Program-made: the position numbers and the translations under genes
Shown: piece by piece, positions 16,516 to 25,158 of the stretch
Position numbering within the stretch: position 1 is the first letter of the stretch
How the letters are laid out: the number at the start of each line of letters is the position of its first letter
Notes under the pieces: model-generated
Databases searched by the model: none
What the model was told of the DNA's origin: nothing
Seen by the model: only the letters and a program-made list of their open reading frames with translations
Assembly (NCBI RefSeq): GCF_007049795.1
Contig: NZ_SCFY01000016.1
Location: 62,001 to 126,000 of the forward strand
DNA: 64,000 nucleotides
Direction of reading: 5' to 3'
DNA from: Ectopseudomonas mendocina
GTDB lineage: Bacteria > Pseudomonadota > Gammaproteobacteria > Pseudomonadales > Pseudomonadaceae

Positions 16516-17421
16516 ATGAGCATTGATAAAGAAGAAAAAATCGTAGTGGTAGGTGCCGGCCTGATGGGGACCGGCATTGCGCACGGATTCGCCAGTTCCG
16601 GCTATCCCACCGTGCTGGTGGACACCAATGCGGAGTCGCTGGCCCTTGCCAGGGACAATATCGGCAAGATCCTCAGCGACGGTGTGGCGCTCGGTAAGGT
16701 TTCCGCCGAGTCGGCAGAGGCGTCCCTGGCGCGCCTGGTCACCAGTGGCGACCTGAGCGAGGCGGCGCGGGGCGCCGACTGGCTGGTGGAAACGGTCTCC
16801 GAGAAGCTGGAAGTGAAGAGGGCGGTGGTCGCCCAGGCCGAGCCCCTGCTGGCGCCCGGCGCGATCATTGCCACCAACACCTCGGCGCTCAGCGTGACCG
16901 AGATCGCCGCATCGCTGGCCGCTCCCGAGCGGGTCATCGGCATGCACTTCTTCAACCCGGTGCACAAGATGAAGCTGGTGGAGCTGGTGCGTGGCTTGGC
17001 GACCAGCGACGAAGTGCTGGTGCGAACGCGGGCGCTGTGCGACGCCATGGGCAAGACCTCGATCGTGGTTAACGAGTCCCCCGGGTTGACCACCAGTCGC
17101 ATGTCCGCGCTGCTCGGCAACGAGGCCATGTACATGCTGCAAGAGGGTACGGCCAGCGCCGAGGACATCGATACCGCCCTGCGTCTGGGTTTCAACCATC
17201 CCATGGGGCCCTTGGAGCTGGGTGACCTCACCGGCTGGGATACCCGCTTGTCGGTGCTGCGCTACCTGCATCAGACCCTGGGCGAGAAATTCCGTCCCTG
17301 CCCGCTGATCATCAAGATGGTTGCCGCTGGTCGCCTGGGACGCAAGACCGGACATGGCGTCTATCGCTACGAAGACGGCAAGCGGGTACCGGGTTCCGGG
17401 CTCAAGGCGAGTGCGCTATGA
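16516..17421 (+). CDS. ditN: 3-hydroxyacyl-CoA dehydrogenase
   Basis: A 301-residue enzyme that oxidises a 3-hydroxyacyl-CoA with NAD+. The Rossmann motif VVGAGLMGTGIAHGF is near residue 12-25, followed by the adenine-binding acidic VLVDTN end of strand 2. The catalytic HFFNPVHKMKLVEL block is near residue 145, and the C-terminal helical domain contains GFNHPMGPLELGDLTG. It resembles single-domain 3-hydroxybutyryl-CoA dehydrogenases in length. Its last codons overlap the thiolase start by 4 bases, so the two beta-oxidation steps are translationally coupled. Confidence 0.92.
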   Translation: MSIDKEEKIVVVGAGLMGTGIAHGFASSGYPTVLVDTNAESLALARDNIGKILSDGVALGKVSAESAEASLARLVTSGDLSEAARGADWLVETVSEKLEVKRAVVAQAEPLLAPGAIIATNTSALSVTEIAASLAAPERVIGMHFFNPVHKMKLVELVRGLATSDEVLVRTRALCDAMGKTSIVVNESPGLTTSRMSALLGNEAMYMLQEGTASAEDIDTALRLGFNHPMGPLELGDLTGWDTRLSVLRYLHQTLGEKFRPCPLIIKMVAAGRLGRKTGHGVYRYEDGKRVPGSGLKASAL

Positions 17422-18593
17422 AAGACATCGTGATCGTCGATGCGCTGCGTACGCCGATCGGCCGGTTCCGTGGCAGCCTGGCTGGTGTGCGTGCCGACCA
17501 CCTGGGCGCGCTGGTGATCAGCAAGCTGCTGGAGCGCGTTGATCTGTCGCCCGCGCAGGTCGATGACGTGATTTTCGGGTGTGTCACCCAGATCGGCGAG
17601 CAGTCGGCCAATATCGCGCGCACCGCACTGCTTGGCGCTGGCTGGCCGGTAACCATTCCCGGCCTGACCATCGACCGCAAATGCGGCTCTGGCGAGGTGG
17701 CGGTGCATCTCGCCGCCGGCGCTATCGCGGCCGGCTCCGCCGACATCGTGGTCGCCGGTGGGGCGGAGAACATGAGCAGGGTGCCCATGGGCAGCAACCG
17801 CGAGATCCATGGCGAAGCCTTCGGCTGGATGGCGGCCGAGCGCTACGAGCTGACCAGCCAGGGCGAGGCCGCCGAGCGTATGGCTGACAAGTGGTCGCTC
17901 AGCCGTGACGAGCTGGACGACTATGCCTTCGCCAGCCATAGCCGCGCGGCGGCTGCGGCGGATGCCGGGCACTTCGCCAATGAAATCGTCGAGGTGCCGG
18001 TCGAAACCCTGCGTGAGCACGGCCTGAGCGATCCTGTGGCGCCACTGCGTGGCGACGAAACTATTCGCCGCGATACTTCACGGGAAAAACTGTCGACTCT
18101 GAAGACCAGCTTTCGCCCGGGAACCGGGCGCATCACCGCTGGTAACTCCTCACAGATTTCCGACGGCGCGGCGGCGTTGCTGCTGATGTCGGCGGAAACG
18201 GCGGGGCGCCTGGGGCTCAGGGCGCGCGCGCGGATTCGTGCCTTCACCACCGTAGGCTCCGATCCGACGCTGATGCTCACTGGGCCGATCGCCGCTACCT
18301 ACAAGGTGCTGGAGAAGGCCGGCCTGGGTATCGACGACATCGACCTGTTCGAGGTTAACGAGGCCTTTGCTTCGGTACCGCTGGCCTGGATGTGCGAAAC
18401 CGGCGTGTCGCACGAGCGGCTCAACGTCAATGGCGGGGCTATCGCCCTGGGGCACCCACTCGGTGCCAGCGGCGCGCGGTTGATGACCACGCTGCTTAAT
18501 GAGTTGGAGCGGCGCGGCGCCCGCTATGGACTGCAGGCAATCTGCTGTGCTGGCGGTATGGGTACGGCGACCATCATCGAGCGCCTCGATTGA
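17418..18593 (+). CDS. ditO: Acetyl-CoA acyltransferase (thiolase)
   Basis: A 391-residue true thiolase. The nucleophile Cys is in DRKCGSGE (residue 89), the active-site His in NGGAIALGHPLG near residue 345 and the second Cys in the CCAGGMG block near 378. It cleaves a 3-ketoacyl-CoA to shorten the degradation intermediate. It contrasts with the ditF thiolase-like protein, which lacks these canonical blocks. It overlaps ditN by 4 bases and is followed by the AhpD-like gene after 2 bases. Confidence 0.93.
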   Translation: MKDIVIVDALRTPIGRFRGSLAGVRADHLGALVISKLLERVDLSPAQVDDVIFGCVTQIGEQSANIARTALLGAGWPVTIPGLTIDRKCGSGEVAVHLAAGAIAAGSADIVVAGGAENMSRVPMGSNREIHGEAFGWMAAERYELTSQGEAAERMADKWSLSRDELDDYAFASHSRAAAAADAGHFANEIVEVPVETLREHGLSDPVAPLRGDETIRRDTSREKLSTLKTSFRPGTGRITAGNSSQISDGAAALLLMSAETAGRLGLRARARIRAFTTVGSDPTLMLTGPIAATYKVLEKAGLGIDDIDLFEVNEAFASVPLAWMCETGVSHERLNVNGGAIALGHPLGASGARLMTTLLNELERRGARYGLQAICCAGGMGTATIIERLD

Positions 18594-18595
18594 GT

Positions 18596-19099
18596 ATGTC
18601 GCGGATTCCCATGGTGCCGCTGGAGGAAATGCCGGCTGGACTGCGCGATGCCATTTCTCGGGGGCGGGCAAGCGGCATGCTCAGCTCCAGCAGGCCCGTC
18701 CAGGTCTGGGCGCACCGCCCGGCTCTGGCGCAGGCCTGGCTGGAGCTAATGAGTGGTTTCTATCGGGATAGCCTGCTTGATGAGCGGCTACGCGAACTGG
18801 TGCGCCTGAAGATCGCCAGCATCACCACCTGCCAGGCCTGCCAACTGGCGCGTAAGTCCGACACGGTCAGCGAAGAGGATATCGCCTGCCTGGCGACGGA
18901 CAGCGATCGCTTCGCGCCGGCCGAGCAGGCGGCCCTGCGTTTCGCAGAACTGTTCGCCTCTGACTACATGGCCATCGATGACGAGCACTATGCCCGCCTG
19001 TCGGAGTTCTTCACCTGCGCGCAGGTGGTCGAACTCAATATGTACTGCGCCCTGATGCTGGCCGGTGGCCGCATGACTTATGTACAGCAGGCCTATTGA
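18596..19099 (+). CDS. ditP: Carboxymuconolactone decarboxylase/AhpD-like protein
   Basis: A 167-residue all-helical protein with the AhpD/CMD core: LVRLKIASITTCQACQLARKSD, carrying a CxxC pair near residue 78-81. Many such proteins are peroxidase-like or lactone decarboxylases; others have no known reaction. The ATG at 18596 lies 2 bases after the ditO stop; a TTG at 18590 overlapping ditO is the alternative. It is the last gene of the ditLMNOP run, with 162 bases before the P450 gene. The symbol follows the order of the known cluster. Confidence 0.8.
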   Translation: MSRIPMVPLEEMPAGLRDAISRGRASGMLSSSRPVQVWAHRPALAQAWLELMSGFYRDSLLDERLRELVRLKIASITTCQACQLARKSDTVSEEDIACLATDSDRFAPAEQAALRFAELFASDYMAIDDEHYARLSEFFTCAQVVELNMYCALMLAGGRMTYVQQAY

Positions 19100-19145
19100 T
19101 CTTGTTGCTTGTAGCCACTCGATCTCACGGGATGTCTTGAGTAGT

Positions 19146-19170
19146 TAGTCAAAATGTAAAAAAACGTCCA
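19146..19170. promoter_or_regulatory. Degenerate dit-like operator (site 7) before the P450 gene
   Basis: On the minus strand it reads TGGACG, a 13-base T-rich spacer, TGACTA. Spacing and spacer composition match the other sites but the half-sites are weak, so this is only a possible member. Confidence 0.3.
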
Positions 19171-19261
19171 ATAGTGGTCGATGAATGCCTAAGATGGCCG
19201 GTAATACGCGGCCCTTCCAGGCCACGTATTCCAACAATGCACAATAAGAAAGGAGACGCCT

Positions 19262-20536
19262 ATGTCCGGCCCAGCACACAGCAATCTGGAGCAGGTCTTC
19301 GCCAACGTCGCGAGCAATTACCGTGGTGCCGACGTCGACCTGCACGCGGTGTATCGCGAGATGCGCGAAAAATCCCCCGTCCTCCCGGAGAACTTCATGG
19401 CACGCCTGGGCGTACCATCGATTGCCGGGCTTGATCCGAACCGACCTACTTTCACGTTGTTCAAGTACGACGACGTCATGGCGGTGATGCGCGATGCGAC
19501 CAACTTCACCAGCGGCTTCATAGCCGAAGGGCTTGGCTCGTTCTTCGATGGCCTGATCCTTACCGCGATGGACGGCGAGGCGCACAAGAACATCCGCAGC
19601 CTGCTGCAGCCAGTGTTCATGCCTGAGACGGTCAATCGTTGGAAAGAAACCAAGATTGATCGGGTCATCCGCGAGGAGTACCTGCGGCCCATGGTGGCCA
19701 GCAAGGGGGCGGATATAATGGAGTTCGCCCTGTACTTCCCTATTCGTGTGATCTACTCGCTGATCGGCTTCCCCGAGGACCGCCCCGAGGAAATCGAGCA
19801 GTACGCCGCCTGGGCGCTGGCCATCCTGGCTGGACCGCAGGTCGACCCCGAGAAGGCTGCGGCCGCGCGCGGCGCGGCGATGGAGGCCGCGCAGGCGCTC
19901 TACGACGTGGTCAAGGTTGTGGTGGCGCAGCGTCGCGCCGAGGGTGCCACAGGCGACGACCTAATCTGCCGGCTGATCAGGGCCGAGTACGAAGGCCGTT
20001 CGCTGGACGATCACGAGATCACCACATTCGTCCGTTCGCTGCTGCCGGCGGCCAGCGAGACGACTACGCGTACCTTCGGCACGTTGATGACACTGCTGTT
20101 GGAGAGACCTGAGCTGCTGGCGCGCATCCGTGAGGATCGTAGTCTGGTTGGAAAGGCCATCGACGAGGCGGTGCGCTATGAGCCTGTAGCCACCTTTAAG
20201 GTACGCCAGGCGGCCAAGGACGTGGAAATTCGCGGCGTGGCCATTCCCAAGGGGGCTATGGTCTCGTGCATCGTCACCTCGGCCAATCGCGACGAGGACG
20301 CCTTCGAGAACGCCGACACCTTCGACATCGACCGCCGCGCCAAGCCTTCGTTCGGCTTCGGTTTCGGTCCGCACATGTGCATCGGCCAGTTCGTCGCCAA
20401 GACGGAAATCAATTGCGCGCTCAACGCCATCCTCGACCTGATGCCGAACATCCGCCTGGACCCCGACAAGCCGGCTCCGGAGATCATCGGTGCGCAGCTG
20501 CGTGGTCCTCATCACGTACATGTGATCTGGGATTGA
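19262..20536 (+). CDS. ditQ: Cytochrome P450 monooxygenase (CYP226-like)
   Basis: A 424-residue soluble bacterial P450. The I-helix oxygen-binding stretch LLPAASETTTR is near residue 262, the ExxR motif in DEAVRYEP near 300, and the heme-ligand loop FGFGFGPHMCIG near 365, with Cys as fifth iron ligand. The ATG at 19262 follows AGGAGA. In P. abietaniphila DitQ (CYP226A1) is the P450 tied to dehydroabietate metabolism, probably oxidising the B ring near C7. No ferredoxin or reductase gene is adjacent; electrons must come from elsewhere. It is transcribed alone or with weak readthrough from ditP. Confidence 0.92.
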   Translation: MSGPAHSNLEQVFANVASNYRGADVDLHAVYREMREKSPVLPENFMARLGVPSIAGLDPNRPTFTLFKYDDVMAVMRDATNFTSGFIAEGLGSFFDGLILTAMDGEAHKNIRSLLQPVFMPETVNRWKETKIDRVIREEYLRPMVASKGADIMEFALYFPIRVIYSLIGFPEDRPEEIEQYAAWALAILAGPQVDPEKAAAARGAAMEAAQALYDVVKVVVAQRRAEGATGDDLICRLIRAEYEGRSLDDHEITTFVRSLLPAASETTTRTFGTLMTLLLERPELLARIREDRSLVGKAIDEAVRYEPVATFKVRQAAKDVEIRGVAIPKGAMVSCIVTSANRDEDAFENADTFDIDRRAKPSFGFGFGPHMCIGQFVAKTEINCALNAILDLMPNIRLDPDKPAPEIIGAQLRGPHHVHVIWD

Positions 20537-20633
20537 GTGGTATCGCTTAAGGGGCGGTAATGCCGTCCCGTTGGCGCCGCTGCTGCGGCGTACCTGGCGG
20601 CCTAGGAGGCAGGGTTCGGGAATGCCATTAAGT

Positions 20634-20658
20634 TGAACATATTTAAAAAAAGTGTTTA
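20634..20658. promoter_or_regulatory. Candidate dit operator, site 4
   Basis: Half-sites TGAACA and TGTTTA with a 13-base A/T spacer, ending 68 bases before the amidohydrolase gene at 20727. It would place the 20.7-26.3 kb run under the same regulator as ditA1. Confidence 0.65.
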
Positions 20659-20726
20659 GTTTTTCTCTGGCGTGCTCTATGATCAAAAGCACTTCAAGAA
20701 CCCATTAAGCGAAGGGGAAAACAACA

Positions 20727-22034
20727 ATGAAGGTTGAAGATCTGATTCTCGTCAGCGTCGATGATCACGCAATCGAGCCGCCAAATGCCTTTGCTCGCCA
20801 TATGCCTGCCCGCTTCAAGGGTCGCGAGCCCCATGTCGTCAAACGCGGCGAGCGTGATGTGTGGGTGTTCGAGGAGCAGGCCACCGGTTATATGGGCCTC
20901 AACTCGGTGGTCGGCCGGCCTAAGGAGGAATACGGCATGGAGCCTCTGGGCTATGAGCAGATGCGCCGTGGCACCTGGAACATCAGCGACCGTGTCGACG
21001 ACATGAATGCCAACGGCGTGCTTGGCTCGTTGTGCTTTCCGACTTTTCCCGGATTTGCCGGCCAGCGCTTCCAGGTGCATGCCGACCGTGATGTCTCCCT
21101 GGCGGCGATCCAGGCCTACAACGACTGGCACCTGCACGACTGGTGCAATGCCGCACCGGGCCGTTTCATTCCCCTGATGCTGGTGCCCTGGTGGGACATG
21201 CAGGCCGCGGCCGCCGAGGTCGAGCGCCTGGCCAAGCAGGGTGTGCATGCCGTGTCGCTGTCCGACAACCCGGCGATGCACGGCTTCCCGTCGATCCACA
21301 GTGACTACTGGGACCCGCTGTGGAAGGCTTGCGCTGACAACAACGTGGTGATCTGCTGCCATATCGGCACCGGGGTCAAGGCCAATCACGCCTCCGACCT
21401 GTCGCCGATCGATGCCTGGATCACCTCCATGCCGATCTCCATCGCCAACTCGGCGGCCGACTGGATCTGGGCGCCGATGTGGAAGAAGTTCCCCAACCTG
21501 CGCATGGCTCTTTCCGAAGGCAGCATCGGCTGGATTCCCTACCTGCTGGAACGCGCCGACTTCACCCATCGCCATCACAACGCGTGGACTAACTCGAACT
21601 TCGGCGGCAAGCTGCCCAGCGACATCTTCCACAAGCACTTCATCACCTGTTTTATCGAAGACAACTTCGGTCTGCAGAACCTGAAGTTCATGAATGAAGA
21701 CATGGTCACCTGGGAAAGCGACTACCCGCACTCCGACTGCACCTGGCCGCATTCGCCGGAAAGCGCCTGGGTTGGCCTGCAGCACCTGCCCAAGGAGACC
21801 ATCGACAAGGTCACCCACCTCAACGCCATGCGTGAGTTCTCCTACGACCCGTTCGCCATCCTTGGCCGGGAGAACTGCACGGTCGGCGCCCTGCGTGCGA
21901 AGGCCGCCCATGTGAAGACCGAGCCGGCTCTCGGCCTCGGCGGCGCCGACCATGGACGTGACGACGGCAAGCCGGTGACCTCCGGCGACATCAATGCGAT
22001 GTTTGCCAAGGCGGATGCCGGCACCGCTCTCTGA
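20727..22034 (+). CDS. Amidohydrolase_2 family protein
   Basis: A 435-residue TIM-barrel amidohydrolase of the PF04909 type, longer than the two other family members in this window. The N-terminal metal motif reads VDDHAIEP, a DxH variant common in this subgroup; a later His lies in VICCHIGTG near residue 215, and the catalytic-Asp region is WESDYPHSDCTWPHS near residue 330. Such proteins are decarboxylases or hydrolases of CoA-pathway or ring-fission intermediates. The start follows AAGGGG and lies behind operator site 4. The acyl-CoA dehydrogenase genes follow in the same direction. Confidence 0.83.
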   Translation: MKVEDLILVSVDDHAIEPPNAFARHMPARFKGREPHVVKRGERDVWVFEEQATGYMGLNSVVGRPKEEYGMEPLGYEQMRRGTWNISDRVDDMNANGVLGSLCFPTFPGFAGQRFQVHADRDVSLAAIQAYNDWHLHDWCNAAPGRFIPLMLVPWWDMQAAAAEVERLAKQGVHAVSLSDNPAMHGFPSIHSDYWDPLWKACADNNVVICCHIGTGVKANHASDLSPIDAWITSMPISIANSAADWIWAPMWKKFPNLRMALSEGSIGWIPYLLERADFTHRHHNAWTNSNFGGKLPSDIFHKHFITCFIEDNFGLQNLKFMNEDMVTWESDYPHSDCTWPHSPESAWVGLQHLPKETIDKVTHLNAMREFSYDPFAILGRENCTVGALRAKAAHVKTEPALGLGGADHGRDDGKPVTSGDINAMFAKADAGTAL

Positions 22035-22111
22035 GGGTTCCTGAGGTGCCCTCTCCTGCTATGACGGGGGGCGTACAGGTTCAGATCGCCTGCCAGTTTT
22101 CGAGAGTACGT

Positions 22112-23260
22112 ATGTCTATTGCTCAATTTACCTACAGCAGGATTCCCCCCGAGGCGGAGTCGCTTCGCCGCGAGGTGCGGGAATTCCTCAAGGACAACCT
22201 CGCCGAGTACCCGGGAACCTCCAGGGCGCAGTCCTGGATGGGCTTCGACGCGGATTTCAGCCGCAAGCTAGGTAGTCGGGGCTGGGTCGGAATGGCATTG
22301 CCGAAGCAGTATGGCGGTAGCGAGGCGGGGCCCTTCTCGCGCTACGTGATCATCGAGGAGCTGCTGGCCGCGGGCGCGCCCGTGTCGGCGCATTGGATCG
22401 CCGATCGGCAGAGCGGGCCGCTGATCAATCGTTTCGGCAGTGAAGCGCAGAAAGACCGTTACCTGCCGCCGATCTGCCGTGGCGAAAGCTACTTCTGCAT
22501 CGGTATGAGCGAGCCGAACTCCGGTTCAGACCTGGCCTCGATCAAGACCTCGGCTCGGCGCAACGAGGCCGGTTGGTTGCTCAACGGGCAGAAAGTGTGG
22601 ACCACCAACGCCCAGCACTCGCATTTCATGATCGCCCTGGTGCGTACTGGCGAGAAGCAGGCGGCACGCCATGAGGGCATGTCGCAGTTCATCGTCGATC
22701 TTAGCCTGCCGGGGATCAGCATCCGGCCAATCCGCGACCTGGCCGGCGGCGAGCATTTCAACGAGGTGTTCTTCGACAACGTCCAGCTCTCTGCCGATTC
22801 GCTGATCGGGGTTGAGGGTAAGGGTTGGGAGCAGGTGATCGCCGAGCTGGCCTTCGAACGTAGCGGTCCGGAGCGTTTCCTGAGCAGCATGGCGCTGTTG
22901 AAGACGCTGATCGACGCCTTGGGTAGTGCGCCGGACGCCCTGCAGCGTCGCGAAATTGGTCGCCTCACGGCGAAGCTGGTGACCCTGCGCAACATGTCGC
23001 TGGCGGTCACTGCGCAGTTGGCCGCCGGCGAGCACCCGACCTGGGCCGCTTCCTGCGTCAAGGATTTGGGCAACCTGTTCGAGCAGGAGATTCCCGAAGT
23101 CGCCCAGTTGCTGGTGGAGACCGAGCCGCGACTGATCGGCGGCAGCGAGCATGCCCGGGTCTTGGCCTATCTGATGCAGATGGCGCCGTCCTTCTCACTG
23201 CGCGGAGGTACCCGCGAAATCCTGCGTGGCATCATCGCGCGCGGTCTGGGGTTGCGATAA
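22112..23260 (+). CDS. Acyl-CoA dehydrogenase (catalytic subunit of a probable heteromer)
   Basis: A 382-residue FAD-dependent acyl-CoA dehydrogenase. CIGMSEPNSGSDLAS near residue 130 is the FAD/substrate signature, KVWTTNAQHSHF near 165, and a Glu sits in ELAFERSG near residue 250, the position used as base in isovaleryl-CoA and steroid-type enzymes. The ATG at 22112 follows GAGAG; an upstream in-frame start at 22046 would add 22 unlikely residues. The next gene, 2 bases on, is a shorter, degenerate family member, as in the alpha2beta2 steroid acyl-CoA dehydrogenases. It probably dehydrogenates a bulky ring-derived CoA ester. Confidence 0.88.
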   Translation: MSIAQFTYSRIPPEAESLRREVREFLKDNLAEYPGTSRAQSWMGFDADFSRKLGSRGWVGMALPKQYGGSEAGPFSRYVIIEELLAAGAPVSAHWIADRQSGPLINRFGSEAQKDRYLPPICRGESYFCIGMSEPNSGSDLASIKTSARRNEAGWLLNGQKVWTTNAQHSHFMIALVRTGEKQAARHEGMSQFIVDLSLPGISIRPIRDLAGGEHFNEVFFDNVQLSADSLIGVEGKGWEQVIAELAFERSGPERFLSSMALLKTLIDALGSAPDALQRREIGRLTAKLVTLRNMSLAVTAQLAAGEHPTWAASCVKDLGNLFEQEIPEVAQLLVETEPRLIGGSEHARVLAYLMQMAPSFSLRGGTREILRGIIARGLGLR

Positions 23261-23262
23261 TC

Positions 23263-24333
23263 ATGCGAGAACTATTCGAATCGACCATAGAGCGCCTACT
23301 CGGCGACTTGGCCACGCCGGAATACGTGCTTGGCTGCGAAGGTGGTGTGTGGCCAGCCGAGCTCTGGACCGCAGTGGAGGAGTCCGGGTTTACCCTGGCC
23401 GGCGTGCCGGAGCACCTGGGGGGGGCAGAGGCGGGTTGGGCTGACCTCCATGTACTGGTCCGCGCCGCCGGGCGTTTTACCGCACCAATCCCCTTGGGCG
23501 AGGCGCTGCTGGCCAATTGGCTGCTTGGTCAGGCCGGACTCGAAGGGCAGGGCGGCGTCCTAAGCTTTGCCGCAGATGCCCAGCTTGGTTTGCGCGATGG
23601 TAAGGTGGACGGCACCGTTCATGATGTGCCCTGGGGCCGGCATGCCGAGGCCGTGGTGGCCATCGCCGACGACGCCGGCACACCCAGCGTGGTACTGCTT
23701 GCTCGTGCCGAGGCGGCCGAACAGAGCCACGGACTGAACGTGGCCGGCGAGCCGCGCGATGGACTGCGCTTCAGTGCGGCCGCGGTACTCGCCAGCGCGC
23801 CCTTGCCACCTGGCGTCTCGGCTGACGTCCTACTGCTGGGGGGGGCGTTACTGCGATCCGCGCAGATCGCCGGCGCTGCGCAGGCACTGCTGGATATGAC
23901 CTCCAAGTACGCCGGCGAACGCTCCCAGTTCGGTCGCCCGATCGGTGCTTTTCAGGCCATCCAGCAGCAGCTTGCCGTGTTCGCCGAGCAGTTGGCCGCT
24001 GCCGGCATCGCAGCGGAAGCGGCTTTCGTTGAGTCGGACACAGCCCTTGCCGCTCTCACGATCGCCGTCGCTAAGGTCAGCACCGCCGAGGCGGCTAGTA
24101 GTGCTGCCGGCATAGCCCATTCGGTTCACGGCGCCATAGGCTTCACTCAGGAATACTCACTGCACCTGCTGTCGCGGCGTCTGTGGGCCTGGCGCAGTGA
24201 GTTCGGCTCGGCCAGCCTGTGGAGCCAACGCATTGGTCAACTGGTTTGCGCCAGTGGTGGCGAAGACTACTGGTCGTTGCTCACCGAGCATGCGCAACAA
24301 TCTCTACCAGGACTTGAGGGACCTACGCCATGA
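23263..24333 (+). CDS. Acyl-CoA dehydrogenase-like second subunit (degenerate)
   Basis: A 356-residue acyl-CoA dehydrogenase family protein with a diverged middle domain: the SEPxxGSD signature is absent, and the Glu of the ERSG motif is replaced in GALLRSAQIAG near residue 200. The C-terminal domain is better kept (KYAGERSQFGRPIGAFQAIQ and HSVHGAIGFTQEY), which includes FAD-contact residues. This complementary loss is what is known for the two chains of heteromeric steroid-degrading enzymes such as ChsE1-ChsE2. Start 2 bases after the previous stop; its end overlaps the crotonase start by 4 bases. Confidence 0.83.
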   Translation: MRELFESTIERLLGDLATPEYVLGCEGGVWPAELWTAVEESGFTLAGVPEHLGGAEAGWADLHVLVRAAGRFTAPIPLGEALLANWLLGQAGLEGQGGVLSFAADAQLGLRDGKVDGTVHDVPWGRHAEAVVAIADDAGTPSVVLLARAEAAEQSHGLNVAGEPRDGLRFSAAAVLASAPLPPGVSADVLLLGGALLRSAQIAGAAQALLDMTSKYAGERSQFGRPIGAFQAIQQQLAVFAEQLAAAGIAAEAAFVESDTALAALTIAVAKVSTAEAASSAAGIAHSVHGAIGFTQEYSLHLLSRRLWAWRSEFGSASLWSQRIGQLVCASGGEDYWSLLTEHAQQSLPGLEGPTP

Positions 24334-25130
24334 ATCCATTTCTGCAGATCGAGCGGGATGGCGGCATCGTCACTGTGCGCATGAACCATCCGGAAACTCG
24401 GAATGCGCTGACCTCTCCGGAGCAAATCCAGGAGTTCGTCGACCTTTGTGCCGAACTGCGCAGGGACAGCTCGGCGCGGGTCATGGTGCTGACCGGTAAC
24501 GGCAGCGCCTTCTGCGCCGGCGGCAACGTCAAGGACATGCGTAGTCGCGAGGGCATCTTCGCCGGCTCGCCCTTTGAACTGCGCAATACCTACCGCGATG
24601 GCATCCAGCGTATCCCGCTGGCGTTGTACGAGCTGGACATCCCGGTGATCGCTGCGGTCAACGGTCCGGCGATCGGCGCTGGACTGGACCTGGCCTGTAT
24701 GTGCGACATCCGCCTGGCTTCCAGCTCGGCGCTGTTCGCCGAAAGCTTCGTGCGCCTGGGCATCGTTCCTGGCGATGGCGGTGCCTGGCTGCTGCCACGC
24801 ATCATTGGCATCCCCAAGGCCAGCCTGATGGCTTTCACCGGTGACACCATCAACGCGGCCAAGGCGCTGGAGTGGGGGCTGGTGGAGCAGGTTTGCACCC
24901 ATGAAACCCTGCAGTCCGAGGCACACTCCCTGGCGCAGCGTATAGCGAGTAATCCGGGCCATGCCCTGCGCCTGTGCAAACGCCTGCTGCGTGAAGGCCA
25001 GCACATGCGCCTCGATTCGCTGCTGGAGCTGTCCGCAGCCTACCAGTCCCTGGCCCATCACACGGAAGATCACCAGGAGGCGGTCGCCGCCTTCCTGGAC
25101 AAGCGCAAGCCGGATTATCTGGATCGTTGA
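24330..25130 (+). CDS. Enoyl-CoA hydratase/isomerase family protein
   Basis: A 266-residue crotonase. The oxyanion-hole residues are in AFCAGGNVKDM near residue 66 and NGPAIGAGLDLA near 112. The usual hydratase Glu pair is not evident: the segment AESFVRLGIVPGDGGAWLL near residue 145-160 lacks the second Glu of the PE motif and has Asp in PGDGG. Isomerase, hydrolase or C-C bond activity is therefore as likely as simple hydration. It overlaps the upstream subunit gene as ATGA and is followed by another acyl-CoA dehydrogenase, giving a beta-oxidation-like set. Confidence 0.85.
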   Translation: MNPFLQIERDGGIVTVRMNHPETRNALTSPEQIQEFVDLCAELRRDSSARVMVLTGNGSAFCAGGNVKDMRSREGIFAGSPFELRNTYRDGIQRIPLALYELDIPVIAAVNGPAIGAGLDLACMCDIRLASSSALFAESFVRLGIVPGDGGAWLLPRIIGIPKASLMAFTGDTINAAKALEWGLVEQVCTHETLQSEAHSLAQRIASNPGHALRLCKRLLREGQHMRLDSLLELSAAYQSLAHHTEDHQEAVAAFLDKRKPDYLDR

Positions 25131-25158
25131 GAAAACCGACTGAATTGGAGTGAGTGCA

